Assembly (NCBI GenBank): GCA_963781155.1 | Contig: CAWAEC010000016.1 | Coordinates: 434,001 to 498,000, forward strand | Origin: PALSA-693 sp963781155 | GTDB taxonomy: Bacteria > Actinomycetota > Acidimicrobiia > Acidimicrobiales > Palsa-688 | DNA: 64,000 nt | Reading direction: 5' to 3' | Part shown: in pieces, positions 18,662-26,714 of the stretch | Layout: each line of letters starts with the position of its first letter | Numbering within the stretch: the first letter of the stretch is position 1 | The notes under the pieces: model-generated | What the model was told of the DNA's origin: nothing | The model's input: only the letters and a program-made list of their open reading frames with translations | Database searches by the model: none | Program-made: the position numbers and the translations under genes

Positions 18662-19269
18662 GCCTGGAGGCGCTCCCTTGCCAGGGCCGTGCGGCCTGAT
18701 CGGATCAGTTCGAGCATGTCCCAATCGAGCGCCGGGCGCCAGTCGATGTCTTCGGTCGACCGGCCGGCAGCCTTCAGCTGGTCGCGGGCTTCCGACAGCC
18801 ACTCGGCGAGGACGGCCACCTCCGGTCCCAGTTGGGCCGCCAGCTGACCGCGAATCCAGCTGGCCAGGGCCGGGCTGTGGCCGGCGGTGGAGACGGTGAC
18901 CATCACCGGGCCCTGCCGCACTACCGCCGGCAAGGTAAAGGAGCACGCCTCCGGGTCATCGGCCGCGTTCACCCACACCCGGAGACGGTCGGCGTCGTCA
19001 CGGACCGCCCGGTTGACGGCGGGATCATCGGTCGCCGCCATCGCCAGCCAGGCCCCCTCCAGGTCGCCCCGACGATAGGGACGTTCGTGCACCTCCACGC
19101 GCAGGCTGCGGATTCGTTCGTCGACCTTGGGGGCGATCACGACCACGTGGGCGCCGACGGCGATCAGGCCCTCGACCTTTCGCGCCGCGACCGCCCCCCC
19201 ACCCACCACCACGCAGCGCCGGCCCTCGACCACCAGGTCAACGGGGTAGAGGGCGTCGGCAACGGGCAT
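18643..19269 (-). CDS. Precorrin-2 dehydrogenase / sirohydrochlorin ferrochelatase family protein
   Basis: This 208-residue protein is the CysG N-terminal or Met8-type enzyme that oxidises precorrin-2 to sirohydrochlorin with NAD and, in some members, inserts iron. It has YPVDLVVEGRRCVVVGGGAVAARKVEGL at the N-terminus, split here into the YPVxLxL-like lead and the GGG nucleotide loop. LAMAATDDPAVNRAV and NAADDPEACSFTLPAVVRQG follow, then the helical C-terminal domain. It sits between rex and hemA, with a 19-bp overlap with hemA. It works downstream of the CobA half of the fusion. Confidence 0.9.
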   Translation of the reverse strand: MPVADALYPVDLVVEGRRCVVVGGGAVAARKVEGLIAVGAHVVVIAPKVDERIRSLRVEVHERPYRRGDLEGAWLAMAATDDPAVNRAVRDDADRLRVWVNAADDPEACSFTLPAVVRQGPVMVTVSTAGHSPALASWIRGQLAAQLGPEVAVLAEWLSEARDQLKAAGRSTEDIDWRPALDWDMLELIRSGRTALARERLQACLSSS

Positions 19270-19281
19270 CGGGGCCGCTCC

Positions 19282-19941
19282 CTAGGCGCCGCCGGCGCGG
19301 ACCAGCCGGCGGGCCTGCTGCTGCTCGTAAAAGCTCAGGATCTGCAGCTCGATGCCCAGGTCCACCTGGCGCAGGGCCACCTGACGGGGCACCGAGATCG
19401 TTGTGGGAGCGAAGTTGAGGATGGATGCCGCTCCAGCCGCAACAGCGGCGTCCGCCACGCCCTGGGCTGCGGCGGCGGGGGTGGCGATGACCGCGATGGC
19501 CACTCTTTCTGCGTGAAAAACCTCGATCAAAGAAGCGGTCGGGTGCACCTGGGCCTGCCCCAGTTGGAGGCCGACCTTGGCCGGATCCACGTCGAAGGCG
19601 GCGACCACATGGAAGCCGCGGGCGGGGAACCCGCCGTAGCTGGCGAGCGCCCGGCCCAGGTTGCCGGCGCCGATGATGGCCACCCGGCGATCCTCGGTAA
19701 GTCCCAGCTGGCGGTTGATCTGGCGGAGCAAGTAGGCCACGTCGTAGCCGACGCCACGCGTGCCATAGGAGCCCAGGTGCGACAGGTCCTTGCGGACCTG
19801 GGGGGCATTGACGCCGGCCCGCACAGCCAGGACGTCAGAGGAGATGGTCACCATCCGCTCCCGCGCCGCCTCGTCGAGCGCCCGCAGGTAGAGCGGCAGG
19901 CGGGCGACGGTGGCTTCGGGGATCCGCCGCGCCGATGCCAT
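19282..19941 (-). CDS. rex: Redox-sensing transcriptional repressor Rex
   Basis: Rex senses the NADH/NAD ratio and represses respiratory and fermentative genes. The 219-residue protein has an N-terminal winged-helix (IPEATVARLPLYLRAL; VNAPQVRKDLSHLGSYGTRGVGY). The Rossmann domain has VAIIGAGNLGRALASYGG near residue 90 and ends in the domain-swapping helix LSFYEQQQAR. The ATG is at 19941. The upstream 27 bp contains TGTGAAAAATGG, a half-site-like TGTGA. Placement before hemA matches the rex-hemA arrangement known in actinomycetes, suggesting coordination of heme supply with respiration. Confidence 0.95.
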   Translation of the reverse strand: MASARRIPEATVARLPLYLRALDEAARERMVTISSDVLAVRAGVNAPQVRKDLSHLGSYGTRGVGYDVAYLLRQINRQLGLTEDRRVAIIGAGNLGRALASYGGFPARGFHVVAAFDVDPAKVGLQLGQAQVHPTASLIEVFHAERVAIAVIATPAAAAQGVADAAVAAGAASILNFAPTTISVPRQVALRQVDLGIELQILSFYEQQQARRLVRAGGA

Positions 19942-19968
19942 GTGAAAAATGGTACCCCCCGCTTGGCC

Positions 19969-20775
19969 TTAGCCCCGGGCCACCAGCCACACCTCGTCGC
20001 CGGGGGCCAGCCCCACACGGGACGCGGCTGACGCCTCCCGGCAGCTCACCGCCAGCAGCCCGTTCGAATCGGTGACCAGGCCCACCTCGCCGGGACCGAG
20101 CTCGGCATAGGCGTTCACCCGGCGGGCGGGCCAGGTCCGGCCGGCCGCCCGTAGCTCGACCACGGCGCCCAGGTGGTCGGCGTCGAGGGGCGTGAGGTTG
20201 AGCTGGGCGTTGCCGAAGCGGTCCACCCACAGCACCTCGGCGCCAAGGGAACCGTCCGGCCCGGTCCGTACCTTCGGGAGGGCCGCAGCGACCAGCCCCG
20301 CGGGATCGATGGGCGTCCCAACGGTGTCCAGGGCCGCGCCTCGAGCCAGGTCGGCGCTGGCCGGGGCGAACACATCCCGCCCGGCAAACGTGGCCCCGCC
20401 CGGCGCAGACGCCCCGGGAGGAGGACCGGCCAGCTCGACCGCGGCGGTGATCGGACCGAGGCGGGCGGCGGCGAGGCCCAGGAGTCCGTTGTCGGGACCG
20501 ACCAGGACGGCTTCGACGGCCGCCACCTCGATGGCCACGGACCGGCGGGGGCCGCCCACCCCGGGATCGACGACGGCCAGAATGACACCGGGCGCCAGCC
20601 ACGGCGCGCTGCGCCACAGGGTGAGCGCTCCGGCCCGGATGTCATGAGCGGGAACCTGGTGGGTGATGTCAATGACGTCAACACCGGGGGCCCGGGCGGC
20701 GATCACCCGGTGGACGATCCCGACAAATTCGTCCTCCAGGCCGTAGTCGGAGAGAAAGGAAATGGGGTGGGTCAG
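19969..20775 (-). CDS. SAM hydroxide adenosyltransferase (DUF62/SAM hydrolase family), unusual start
   Basis: This family hydrolyses S-adenosylmethionine to adenosine and methionine. The body has DVIDITHQVPAHDIRAGA, LAVVDPGVGGPRRSVAIE, VGPDNGLLG and WVDRFGNAQLNL. The normal N-terminal motif (FLTDFG-like) is also present as ISFLSDYGLEDEFVG. It lies upstream of the first GTG (20706), so translation must begin earlier. No ATG, GTG or TTG exists in frame between it and the preceding gene; CTG 20775 or ATT 20763 are the candidates. I used CTG 20775, giving 268 residues. The start lies 13 bp after the upstream HTH gene stop. Confidence 0.8.
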   Translation of the reverse strand: MTHPISFLSDYGLEDEFVGIVHRVIAARAPGVDVIDITHQVPAHDIRAGALTLWRSAPWLAPGVILAVVDPGVGGPRRSVAIEVAAVEAVLVGPDNGLLGLAAARLGPITAAVELAGPPPGASAPGGATFAGRDVFAPASADLARGAALDTVGTPIDPAGLVAAALPKVRTGPDGSLGAEVLWVDRFGNAQLNLTPLDADHLGAVVELRAAGRTWPARRVNAYAELGPGEVGLVTDSNGLLAVSCREASAASRVGLAPGDEVWLVARG

Positions 20776-20788
20776 TGGTTGGGCGTGC

Positions 20789-20983
20789 TCAGCCGGCGCG
20801 GGTGTACTGCTGGGCCAGGTAGCGGTCGACGTCTTCCTCCCGGATGCGGTAGGAGCGGCCCACCCGTGTGGCGGGTAGCTGGCCAGACTGGATCAGTCGG
20901 TAAACCGTCATATTGGACACCCGAAGCTGATCCGCTACCTCGGCCACGGTCACGAACCGGGACCGGGATTCATTTGCACTCAC
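20789..20983 (-). CDS. Excisionase-family helix-turn-helix DNA-binding protein
   Basis: This is a small MerR-like winged HTH protein of 64 residues from GTG 20983 (VSANESRSRF). The conserved segment FVTVAEVADQLRVSNMTVYRLI is followed by LPATRVGRSYRIREEDVDRYL. It resembles the small HTH protein encoded immediately beside proC in mycobacteria (Rv0500A type), and the same neighbourhood is seen here, which supports the call. It ends close to the SAM hydrolase gene. The function is probably transcriptional or nucleoid-associated. Confidence 0.87.
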   Translation of the reverse strand: MSANESRSRFVTVAEVADQLRVSNMTVYRLIQSGQLPATRVGRSYRIREEDVDRYLAQQYTRAG

Positions 20984-21056
20984 GCGTGTGGCACCACCCT
21001 TCTCCGCACTCAAGAGGGTACGCCACCGGGAGGCGACTGCAAAGGGCGAGGGTGGA

Positions 21057-21875
21057 TCAGGCCGGTCGTCCCAGTTGCCGGGACCGTTCCGTGGCGGCTG
21101 CGACCGCTTCGAGCACGCCGTGGCGCAGCCCGGCCGCCTCCAGAGCACGCAGGCCCGCCGCGGTCGTACCTCCCGGCGAGGTGACGGCGGCGCGGAGGGC
21201 GGCCGGCTCCTCCCCGGTTTCGTCGAGCAGGCGGGCCGACCCCAGCAACGTCTGGACGGCGAGTTGCCGGGCCACCGGCCGGGCCAGGCCGACCAGGACG
21301 CCGGCGTCGATAAGCGCTTCGACCAGGAGGAACACGTAGGCCGGCCCCGAGCCGGACAAGCCGGTCACCGCGTCCAGGGACGTCTCGGGCAAGGTCACCG
21401 CCGTCCCGACCGCTTCGAGCACGTGGCGGGCCCAGGCCAGGTCTTCGGGCCCGGCGGCCCGGCCGCCGGCGATGGCGGCCGCCCCGCATCCCACCAGAGC
21501 GGCCGTGTTGGGCATCGCCCGGACCACCGGTACCGGCTCCACCAGCCAGGATTCGAGCGAGGCCAGGCTGACCCCGGCGGCAATGGACAGCACCCGCGCC
21601 ACGTCGACATCGTTGAGGGCGCGGCACACGGCCTCCACGTCAGCGGGCTTGACCGCGATCAGCACCCCGTTCCGGCCTTGGCCCGGGGCTTCGCTCACGG
21701 ACCGCGCGATTCGCACACCGGGATGGCGAGATGCGAGGTCGTCGCGCCGGGCCTCGTCCACCTCGACGATGGTGATGGCCTCTGGCGGAGCCCAGCCGGT
21801 CCGGAGCAGGCCGGCGGCCAGGGCCTCGCCCATCTTGCCGCCGCCCACAACCATCAACGACTGCGTCGTAGCCAT
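21057..21875 (-). CDS. proC: Pyrroline-5-carboxylate reductase
   Basis: ProC reduces pyrroline-5-carboxylate to proline with NAD(P)H. The 272-residue product has the N-terminal Rossmann motif LMVVGGGKMGEALAAGLL, then VLIAVKPADV and VRAMPNTAALVGCG. The C-terminal signature is LSGSGPAYVFLLVEALIDAGV, with AAVTSPGGTTAAGL. ATG 21875 is preferred to an upstream in-frame TTG. About 160 bp separates it from the glycosyltransferase upstream; nothing is recognised there. Confidence 0.96.
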   Translation of the reverse strand: MATTQSLMVVGGGKMGEALAAGLLRTGWAPPEAITIVEVDEARRDDLASRHPGVRIARSVSEAPGQGRNGVLIAVKPADVEAVCRALNDVDVARVLSIAAGVSLASLESWLVEPVPVVRAMPNTAALVGCGAAAIAGGRAAGPEDLAWARHVLEAVGTAVTLPETSLDAVTGLSGSGPAYVFLLVEALIDAGVLVGLARPVARQLAVQTLLGSARLLDETGEEPAALRAAVTSPGGTTAAGLRALEAAGLRHGVLEAVAAATERSRQLGRPA

Positions 21876-22037
21876 GCGCAAACGCTAGGTCGAGAAAGGC
21901 CACCGTGCCGCCGCCCGAGCAGCGCGGCGAGCGGCGGTTCGTACTTCCCCGAACGAACGTGGGCCCGCAGACGCCCCTCGAGGCGACGGCACTGGCGAGC
22001 GTACCGACGACCCTCGGGCACGGCAAGGGAGTCTGAT

Positions 22038-23292
22038 TCAGCCGCAGGCCACGAGGGCCGAGGCCGTCAAAGCATCCCCCCGCGACCACAGATCCCGCGC
22101 CGCGGCCGCCCACGTATAGGCCCCGGCGCGGGACGCGGCGGCCCGCCCCAGCCGGGTCGCCAGGCGCTTGTCCGACAGGATGGCGGCGAGGGGTTTGGCG
22201 TAATCGGCCGGATCCCGGCCTTCGACCAGGTAACCGGTGCGCTCGTCGTCGACGAGCGTGGTCAGCCCGCCGACGGCGGCGGCGACGACCGGCACGCCAC
22301 AAGCCGCCGCCTCCAGAGCCACCAGGCCAAACGACTCCGAATGGCTCGGGACCACGCACACGTCTGCAGCCCGGTAATAGCTGGAAAGGATCTCGTGACG
22401 CTGCGGTGGGAGCATGCGCACCGCGCCCTGCAGACGGTGGCGGTCGATCCGGCGCTCGACCGCAGCCAGCTCGTCCTGGCCGTGGGGACCGCTCGGGCCG
22501 CCCAGGACGACGAGCATGGCATGCTCCAGCCCTCCGGTCCGGAGCTCCGCCAGGGCGTCGACAGCCACCGTCAGCCCCTTGAGCGGCTGGATCCGCCCCG
22601 CGAAGAGGATCACCGGGTCGGTGCCCGGCAGGGACACAGCCCGGCGGGCCTGAGCCTTGTCGCCGGGGCTGAAAAAGGCATGATCGACGCCGGGGGCCAC
22701 GATGGTGATCCGCTCGGGGGCGGCGCCGTAGAGCTGGACGAGCTGATCGGCCTCCACGCTGCACGACGCCAGCACCGCGTCTGCGCAGCCGACGATCTCC
22801 GCCTCGCTGCGCGCCCGGCGAGCCGGCTCAGCCGCGGAGAGCTCCTCCGGGCTGGCGTCCGCTTTGACCCGGTCGAGGGTGTGGAACGTCACGAGCAACG
22901 GGATGTCGAGCTCGTGCTTGAGGGCGTGCCCGGCCAGGCCGGACAGCCAGTAGTTGGCGTGGATGGCGTCCACTCTCTGGCCGGCGGCGGCCAGCAAGCT
23001 CAGCCGCTCCCCCACCCCCGAGGTCCACGCGGGCACCAGGTCCGGCAGGCGCTCCTTGGCCACCGGGGCCGGCGGCCCGGCCGGGACGTGATGCACCCGA
23101 AACCCGGGCTCGACGTTGACGGTGGCCGGGCAGCCTTCGCCGTCCGCCCGGGTGAACACTTCGCAGGCGACCCCGGACCGGGCCAGGGCCGCGCTCGAGC
23201 TCGCGGACGTACACGTTCATCCCGCCGCCGTCGCCGGTGCCGGGCTGGGCGAGCGGCGAGGTGTGCATGGAGAGGACGGCCAGGGTCGGCAT
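22038..23292 (-). pseudogene. MshA-like GT4 glycosyltransferase, interrupted by one frameshift
   Basis: This is a retaining GT-B glycosyltransferase resembling MshA, which starts mycothiol synthesis with inositol-phosphate and UDP-GlcNAc. The N-terminal frame (23292 to about 23200) reads LAVLSMHTSPLAQPGTGDGG then GMNVYVREL. The rest (SAALARSGVACEVFTRADG onward to 22038) is in another frame. Removing one base near 23195-23200 joins them perfectly. The body has HANYWLSGLAGHAL, PGVDHAFFSPGD, GRIQPLKG and the donor-site PSHSESFGLVALEAAACG. The start ATG touches the XRE gene stop (TGATG). It is either a true lesion or a sequence error; MSH loss would be notable. The exact acceptor is not certain. 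Confidence 0.82.
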
Positions 23293-23675
23293 CACCGGCC
23301 GCCGGGCTCGCCGGCACTGCGGACCGCGGCGTCGTTTTCCCGACGAAAGGACGAGTAGATCCGCAGCAGGGTCTGTTTTTGCTCCTCGCTCAGCGTGGGC
23401 TCGGCCAGGATGGCCTCGGTCAGGTCGCTGCGAACCTCACGGGCGTCCAGGATCCCGGCCCGCACGTAGAGGGTCTCGGCGGAAATGCGCAGGGCCTTGG
23501 CGATCTGCTGCAAGATCTCGGCCGAGGGTCGCCGGAGGCCCCGTTCGATCTGGCTGAGGTAGGGGTTGGAGATGCCGGCCATGTCGGAGAGGCGGCGGAC
23601 GGAAAGCCGGGCCACGTTGCGCTGCTCCCGTATGAACTCGCCCAGGTCCCGCCACGGATCGGGAAACTCGTTCAT
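23292..23675 (-). CDS. XRE-family helix-turn-helix regulator
   Basis: This is a 127-residue regulator with a Cro/C1-type HTH at about residues 18-70 (VRRLSDMAGISNPYLSQIE then RGLRRPSAEILQQIAKAL). A C-terminal helix follows, with LTEAILAEPTLSEEQKQ. It closely resembles the mycobacterial Rv0474 type, which lies in the same chromosomal district as mshA and proC. ATG 23675 (MNEFPDPWRD) was chosen over an upstream in-frame start with no conservation. It is coupled to the glycosyltransferase gene. Confidence 0.88.
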   Translation of the reverse strand: MNEFPDPWRDLGEFIREQRNVARLSVRRLSDMAGISNPYLSQIERGLRRPSAEILQQIAKALRISAETLYVRAGILDAREVRSDLTEAILAEPTLSEEQKQTLLRIYSSFRRENDAAVRSAGEPGGR

Positions 23676-23760
23676 CCTGTGCCCACCTGCGGAGCCAAGA
23701 CCTGGTCGAGATGCGCCACCGCCGGTCGAGGGTATCGCGGTGCGCGGCAACAACCGAGGG

Positions 23761-24666
23761 TCAGCGGTGCAGGAGGATGCCCACGGCGATCACCCAGGCC
23801 GGACCGGCCAGAACCAGGGAGTCCAGGCGGCGCAGGGCCGGCAGTCGCCGGCCGTTGCCGATACGCGAGCAGAGGAACACGCCGACGGGAGCCAGGAGCG
23901 CCACCAGCCCCAGCAGGATCCAGGGCCGGTGGCCCGAATACGGGGGCACCACCACCGCGGCCACCAGCACGGCCAGGACGCCGACGGTGACCCAGCCGGC
24001 GAGGATGCCGACCACCCCGCCGCGCGGACCGGTTCCGGTCATGAAGCTCGCCATGTCGTACAGGCACACCGCGGCCAGCAGCGTGAGCGCTTCGCTCAGG
24101 CCTTGCCCGAGCGCCAGCACGACCGAGGCCGTGGCCACGGCGGGGCAGAAGGCCGCCAGGAGCACGCGGAACACCAACCCGCGTCCAGCAGAGGCGAGCA
24201 GGAGCACGGCCGAACCAATCAGCAGCAGGCCTCCGAGCGCCACCACTGCCGGCGCGCCGATCAGCGCGGCCACCGGCAACGCAACTGCCGGCGCGACGGC
24301 GACCGCGGTATAGCGACTCGCCTCCGGGCTCTGCGGTCGGTTCCGCCCACCCGATCCGGGTGTGCTTCCGATCTCGGCCCGAACGCTGGAGACGGCCGCG
24401 ATCACCCCGACGGGAACGAGCAGCACGATCATGGCCCCCTGGCCCGCCTCCGCGGCGGCGAAGAGGGCGCCCGCCCAGACCAGGCCCAGGAACGCGGTGC
24501 GGACCGGATGGGCGGGCGCCCAGATCCGTCGCTTGACCTGGCGGTTAGCCCCGGGCTGGGGGCGGGAACGAGGGCGGCCGCCGGGAGCCGATCGCCGGCC
24601 ATCCGGAGGTCGGCGGGCGGCGCCGCTGTTCGGCCGAGCCGAGCGGGTCGGCGTGGTCGCGATCAC
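23761..24666 (-). CDS. Polytopic membrane protein with CdsA-like C-terminus
   Basis: The product has 301 residues. The first 45 or so are basic and Pro/Arg-rich, then about seven hydrophobic segments follow. The C-terminal stretch RRLPALRRLDSLVLAGPAW resembles the end of phosphatidate cytidylyltransferases (the CDP-alcohol synthase signature ends in a conserved RxDS), but the full CdsA signature is incomplete. YDMASFMTGTG near residue 215 is another CdsA-like feature. It may be a divergent CdsA or a related lipid enzyme; specificity is not shown. The start overlaps the MoaD-like stop as ATGA. Confidence 0.6.
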   Translation of the reverse strand: MIATTPTRSARPNSGAARRPPDGRRSAPGGRPRSRPQPGANRQVKRRIWAPAHPVRTAFLGLVWAGALFAAAEAGQGAMIVLLVPVGVIAAVSSVRAEIGSTPGSGGRNRPQSPEASRYTAVAVAPAVALPVAALIGAPAVVALGGLLLIGSAVLLLASAGRGLVFRVLLAAFCPAVATASVVLALGQGLSEALTLLAAVCLYDMASFMTGTGPRGGVVGILAGWVTVGVLAVLVAAVVVPPYSGHRPWILLGLVALLAPVGVFLCSRIGNGRRLPALRRLDSLVLAGPAWVIAVGILLHR

Positions 24667-24974
24667 CGGACCCCGCCGGACACTGGCGGCAACACCGCGA
24701 TCTCGTCGCCGTTGTGTAGGACCTGTTCGGGCCCGGCCGGCTCGCCGTTAACCCAGACCCGGGAGCGGTCGAGGACCGTCGCGAACCCTTCACCGAATCG
24801 GGCCCGAGCCTGGTCGAGCACGTCCCCGACGGTGCGCCCGCACACCTGCGCCCGACCGGTACCGGCTGCAACCCTGGCCGCAGCAAAGAGCACGAGCACT
24901 CCGGTCGCGGACAGCTGCGCGCCCCCCGGGCGCGCAGCACCTCGATCAGGGGCGCGTTGATCAGCCGGGTCCAT
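24663..24974 (-). CDS. MoaD/ThiS-family ubiquitin-like protein
   Basis: This is a 103-residue beta-grasp protein. The domain starts at VLVLFAAARVAAGTGRAQV and ends WVNGEPAGPEQVLHNGDEIAVLPPVSGG; the Gly-Gly near the C-terminus (SGGVR) is followed by two extra residues. MoaD-type proteins carry sulfur as a C-terminal thiocarboxylate. The non-terminal Gly-Gly would need trimming or means a different role. ATG 24974 has GGAG about 10 nt upstream, and TAGGGT lies further up as a possible -10. It is divergent from the phosphatase gene and coupled to the CdsA-like gene. Confidence 0.75.
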   Translation of the reverse strand: MDPADQRAPDRGAARPGGAQLSATGVLVLFAAARVAAGTGRAQVCGRTVGDVLDQARARFGEGFATVLDRSRVWVNGEPAGPEQVLHNGDEIAVLPPVSGGVR

Positions 24975-25055
24975 CCGCTCGTTCTCCAGGCTGAACCCTA
25001 CCGCGCCGGCCCGTCCCTCTCCGCCCGGAGCGGCCGTCGCCACTATCGTGCCGCT

Positions 25056-25721
25056 GTGCCTGGCCTGCTGCTGGTCCGCCATGCCCAGTCCGTGTGGAAC
25101 GCGACGGGACGCTGGCAGGGCTGGGCCGATCCTCCCCTTTCGCCCGTCGGGGAACGGCAGACAGAGCGGGCGGGCGAGCGGCTGCGATCCGGGCCGTGGG
25201 CCGACCTGCCCCCTCAGGTGACGGTGAGTTCCGACCTGATCCGGGCCCGGCGCACCGCGGAACTCCTGCTGGCCGCCCTCGACCTGACTGGTCCGGTGCG
25301 GCTCGACGCCGGCCTGCGGGAATACAACGTGGGCGAGTGGTCCGGTCTTTCCCGCGACGAGATCGAGGCGCGCTGGCCGGGCGACACGGAGCGCTTTGCC
25401 ACTGACCCCGCGTTCACCCCTCCCGGTGGCGAAAGTCGGGATGGCTTTGACGGCCGCGTCCGGGAGGCGGGATCCCGGATCGCCGCCGAGAGCATGCACA
25501 GCGGCACGAAGCGGTTGCTCATCGTGACGCACGCCGGCGTGGTGCGCGCTTTGGGGCGCGCCGCCGGCCGGCCCGAGCACCACATCGGCCACCTGGCCGG
25601 GTACTGGGGCCGGTGCACGGATCTTGGTCTTTTTCCTGATGAACCCGTGGATCTGCTCGAGGGGCTGACGGAGGCCGACGCCACTGACGCCGGCGAAGGG
25701 ACCATGGAGCCAGCCCGATAA
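25056..25721 (+). CDS. Histidine phosphatase family protein (phosphoglycerate-mutase-like)
   Basis: This is a branch-1 histidine phosphatase of 221 residues. The catalytic motif LLVRHAQSVWN is at the N-terminus (phospho-His at residue 8), the acidic residue lies in LREYNVGEWSGLS, and the second histidine is in LLIVTHAGVVRAL. GTG 25056 lies 6 nt after TATCGT (25044-25049), a leaderless arrangement; the open frame upstream overlaps the MoaD gene on the other strand. The substrate is undetermined. Confidence 0.88.
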   Translation: MPGLLLVRHAQSVWNATGRWQGWADPPLSPVGERQTERAGERLRSGPWADLPPQVTVSSDLIRARRTAELLLAALDLTGPVRLDAGLREYNVGEWSGLSRDEIEARWPGDTERFATDPAFTPPGGESRDGFDGRVREAGSRIAAESMHSGTKRLLIVTHAGVVRALGRAAGRPEHHIGHLAGYWGRCTDLGLFPDEPVDLLEGLTEADATDAGEGTMEPAR

Positions 25722-25750
25722 CGTCCCTGGGTCGCGATACCGTCCGGGCT

Positions 25751-26386
25751 GTGAAGGTCGAGGTCGTTCGCAGCGCCCGCCGGCGCAAGACGGTGCAGGC
25801 TCGCCAGGTCGGCGGGGTCCTGCGGGTGTCCATCCCGGCCAGCATGACCGTCGCCGATGAGGAGCGATGGGTGGCCGAGATGGTGCGGCGTATGGAGCGA
25901 CGCGCGGCCAGCAATGCCATCGATCTGGACGCCCGGGCCTGGGCGCTGGCCGATCGGTACGGCCTGCCTCGGCCGGCTGCCATCCGCTGGGTCGACAATC
26001 AGGAATGGCGTTGGGGGAGCTGCACCCCGTCGGACGGCACCATCCGCATCTCCTCACGTCTGGTGGGCGAGCCGGGCTGGGTCCTCGACTACGTCATCCT
26101 GCACGAACTGGCCCACCTGGTGGCTCCTCGCCACGACGGGCGTTTCTGGGCGCTGGTCAACCGCTATCCGCGCGCCGAGCGAGCCCGGGGCTTCCTCATG
26201 GCCAGAGGACTGGAAGCCGGACTGGGCGACGACGCGCCCGACCTCGTCTTCGAGGACCAGGACGGCGCGGCATCCAGCCACACGCACCATCGAAACCCCC
26301 CGCGCTCCGGAGATGCCACCGAGCCCCGGACGAGACGCTCGGGCACGGCTGCCGCCAGCGAGCCGACCCGCCTTCCTGGATTCTGA
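25751..26386 (+). CDS. YgjP-like zinc metallopeptidase domain protein
   Basis: This 211-residue protein has the DUF45/YgjP (WSS1-related) fold. The motifs are WRWGSCTPSDGTIRIS, then the zinc site VILHELAHLVAPRHDGRFW (His-Glu-x-x-His plus a downstream His). The last 45 residues are polar and probably disordered. The GTG start at 25751 follows TACCGT (25738-25743) by 7 nt. It is 29 bp after the phosphatase gene but with its own promoter-like box. It converges on the DksA-like gene. Confidence 0.88.
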   Translation: MKVEVVRSARRRKTVQARQVGGVLRVSIPASMTVADEERWVAEMVRRMERRAASNAIDLDARAWALADRYGLPRPAAIRWVDNQEWRWGSCTPSDGTIRISSRLVGEPGWVLDYVILHELAHLVAPRHDGRFWALVNRYPRAERARGFLMARGLEAGLGDDAPDLVFEDQDGAASSHTHHRNPPRSGDATEPRTRRSGTAAASEPTRLPGF

Positions 26387-26404
26387 CCCCCGGACTTGCG
26401 GCTT

Positions 26405-26608
26405 CTAACTCCTGTGCTGTTCGCACCGGGTCGCGATGGGGTCGGCTTCTATCGCATCGGTGCCGATCGGGGTGGCGCACACCTCGCAGATGCCGTACGT
26501 GCCCTCGTCGAGGTGACGGAGGGCGGCCTCCACCCCCGTCAGTTCGGCATCAATCTCTTCCAGCCGGCCGGCGTCGGTCGCGGGAGACGGGAGAACCAGG
26601 TCGGGCAT
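26405..26608 (-). CDS. DksA/TraR-type zinc-finger protein
   Basis: This 67-residue protein has the C-terminal DksA/TraR finger GICEVCATPIGTDAIEADPIATRC, split here: CEVC is the first Cys pair and C62-E-Q-H the second, where the usual fourth Cys is replaced by His. The N-terminal helix is LEEIDAELTGVEAALRHLDEGTY. Family members bind RNA polymerase or regulate stringent-type responses. It lies convergent with the metallopeptidase gene (18-bp gap). Confidence 0.82.
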   Translation of the reverse strand: MPDLVLPSPATDAGRLEEIDAELTGVEAALRHLDEGTYGICEVCATPIGTDAIEADPIATRCEQHRS

Positions 26609-26714
26609 ACGGGTGAGCCTACGTTGCCGGCAGACCGCTCGGGGTTATCCGACTCGAATAAGGCTGACCATCGCGGAAGATGAGGGCGGCACTGCGCTGA
26701 CCTAGACTCTGCAT

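Noticed and set aside
20988..23990. A 1000-codon plus-strand open frame over proC and the glycosyltransferase
   Set aside because: It mirrors definite minus-strand genes and is low-complexity, as expected for high-GC antisense frames.
26609..26714. A replication origin beside the DnaA-like gene
   Set aside because: Only one weak box-like TTATCCGAC is seen, without a cluster of DnaA boxes or an AT-rich unwinding element.
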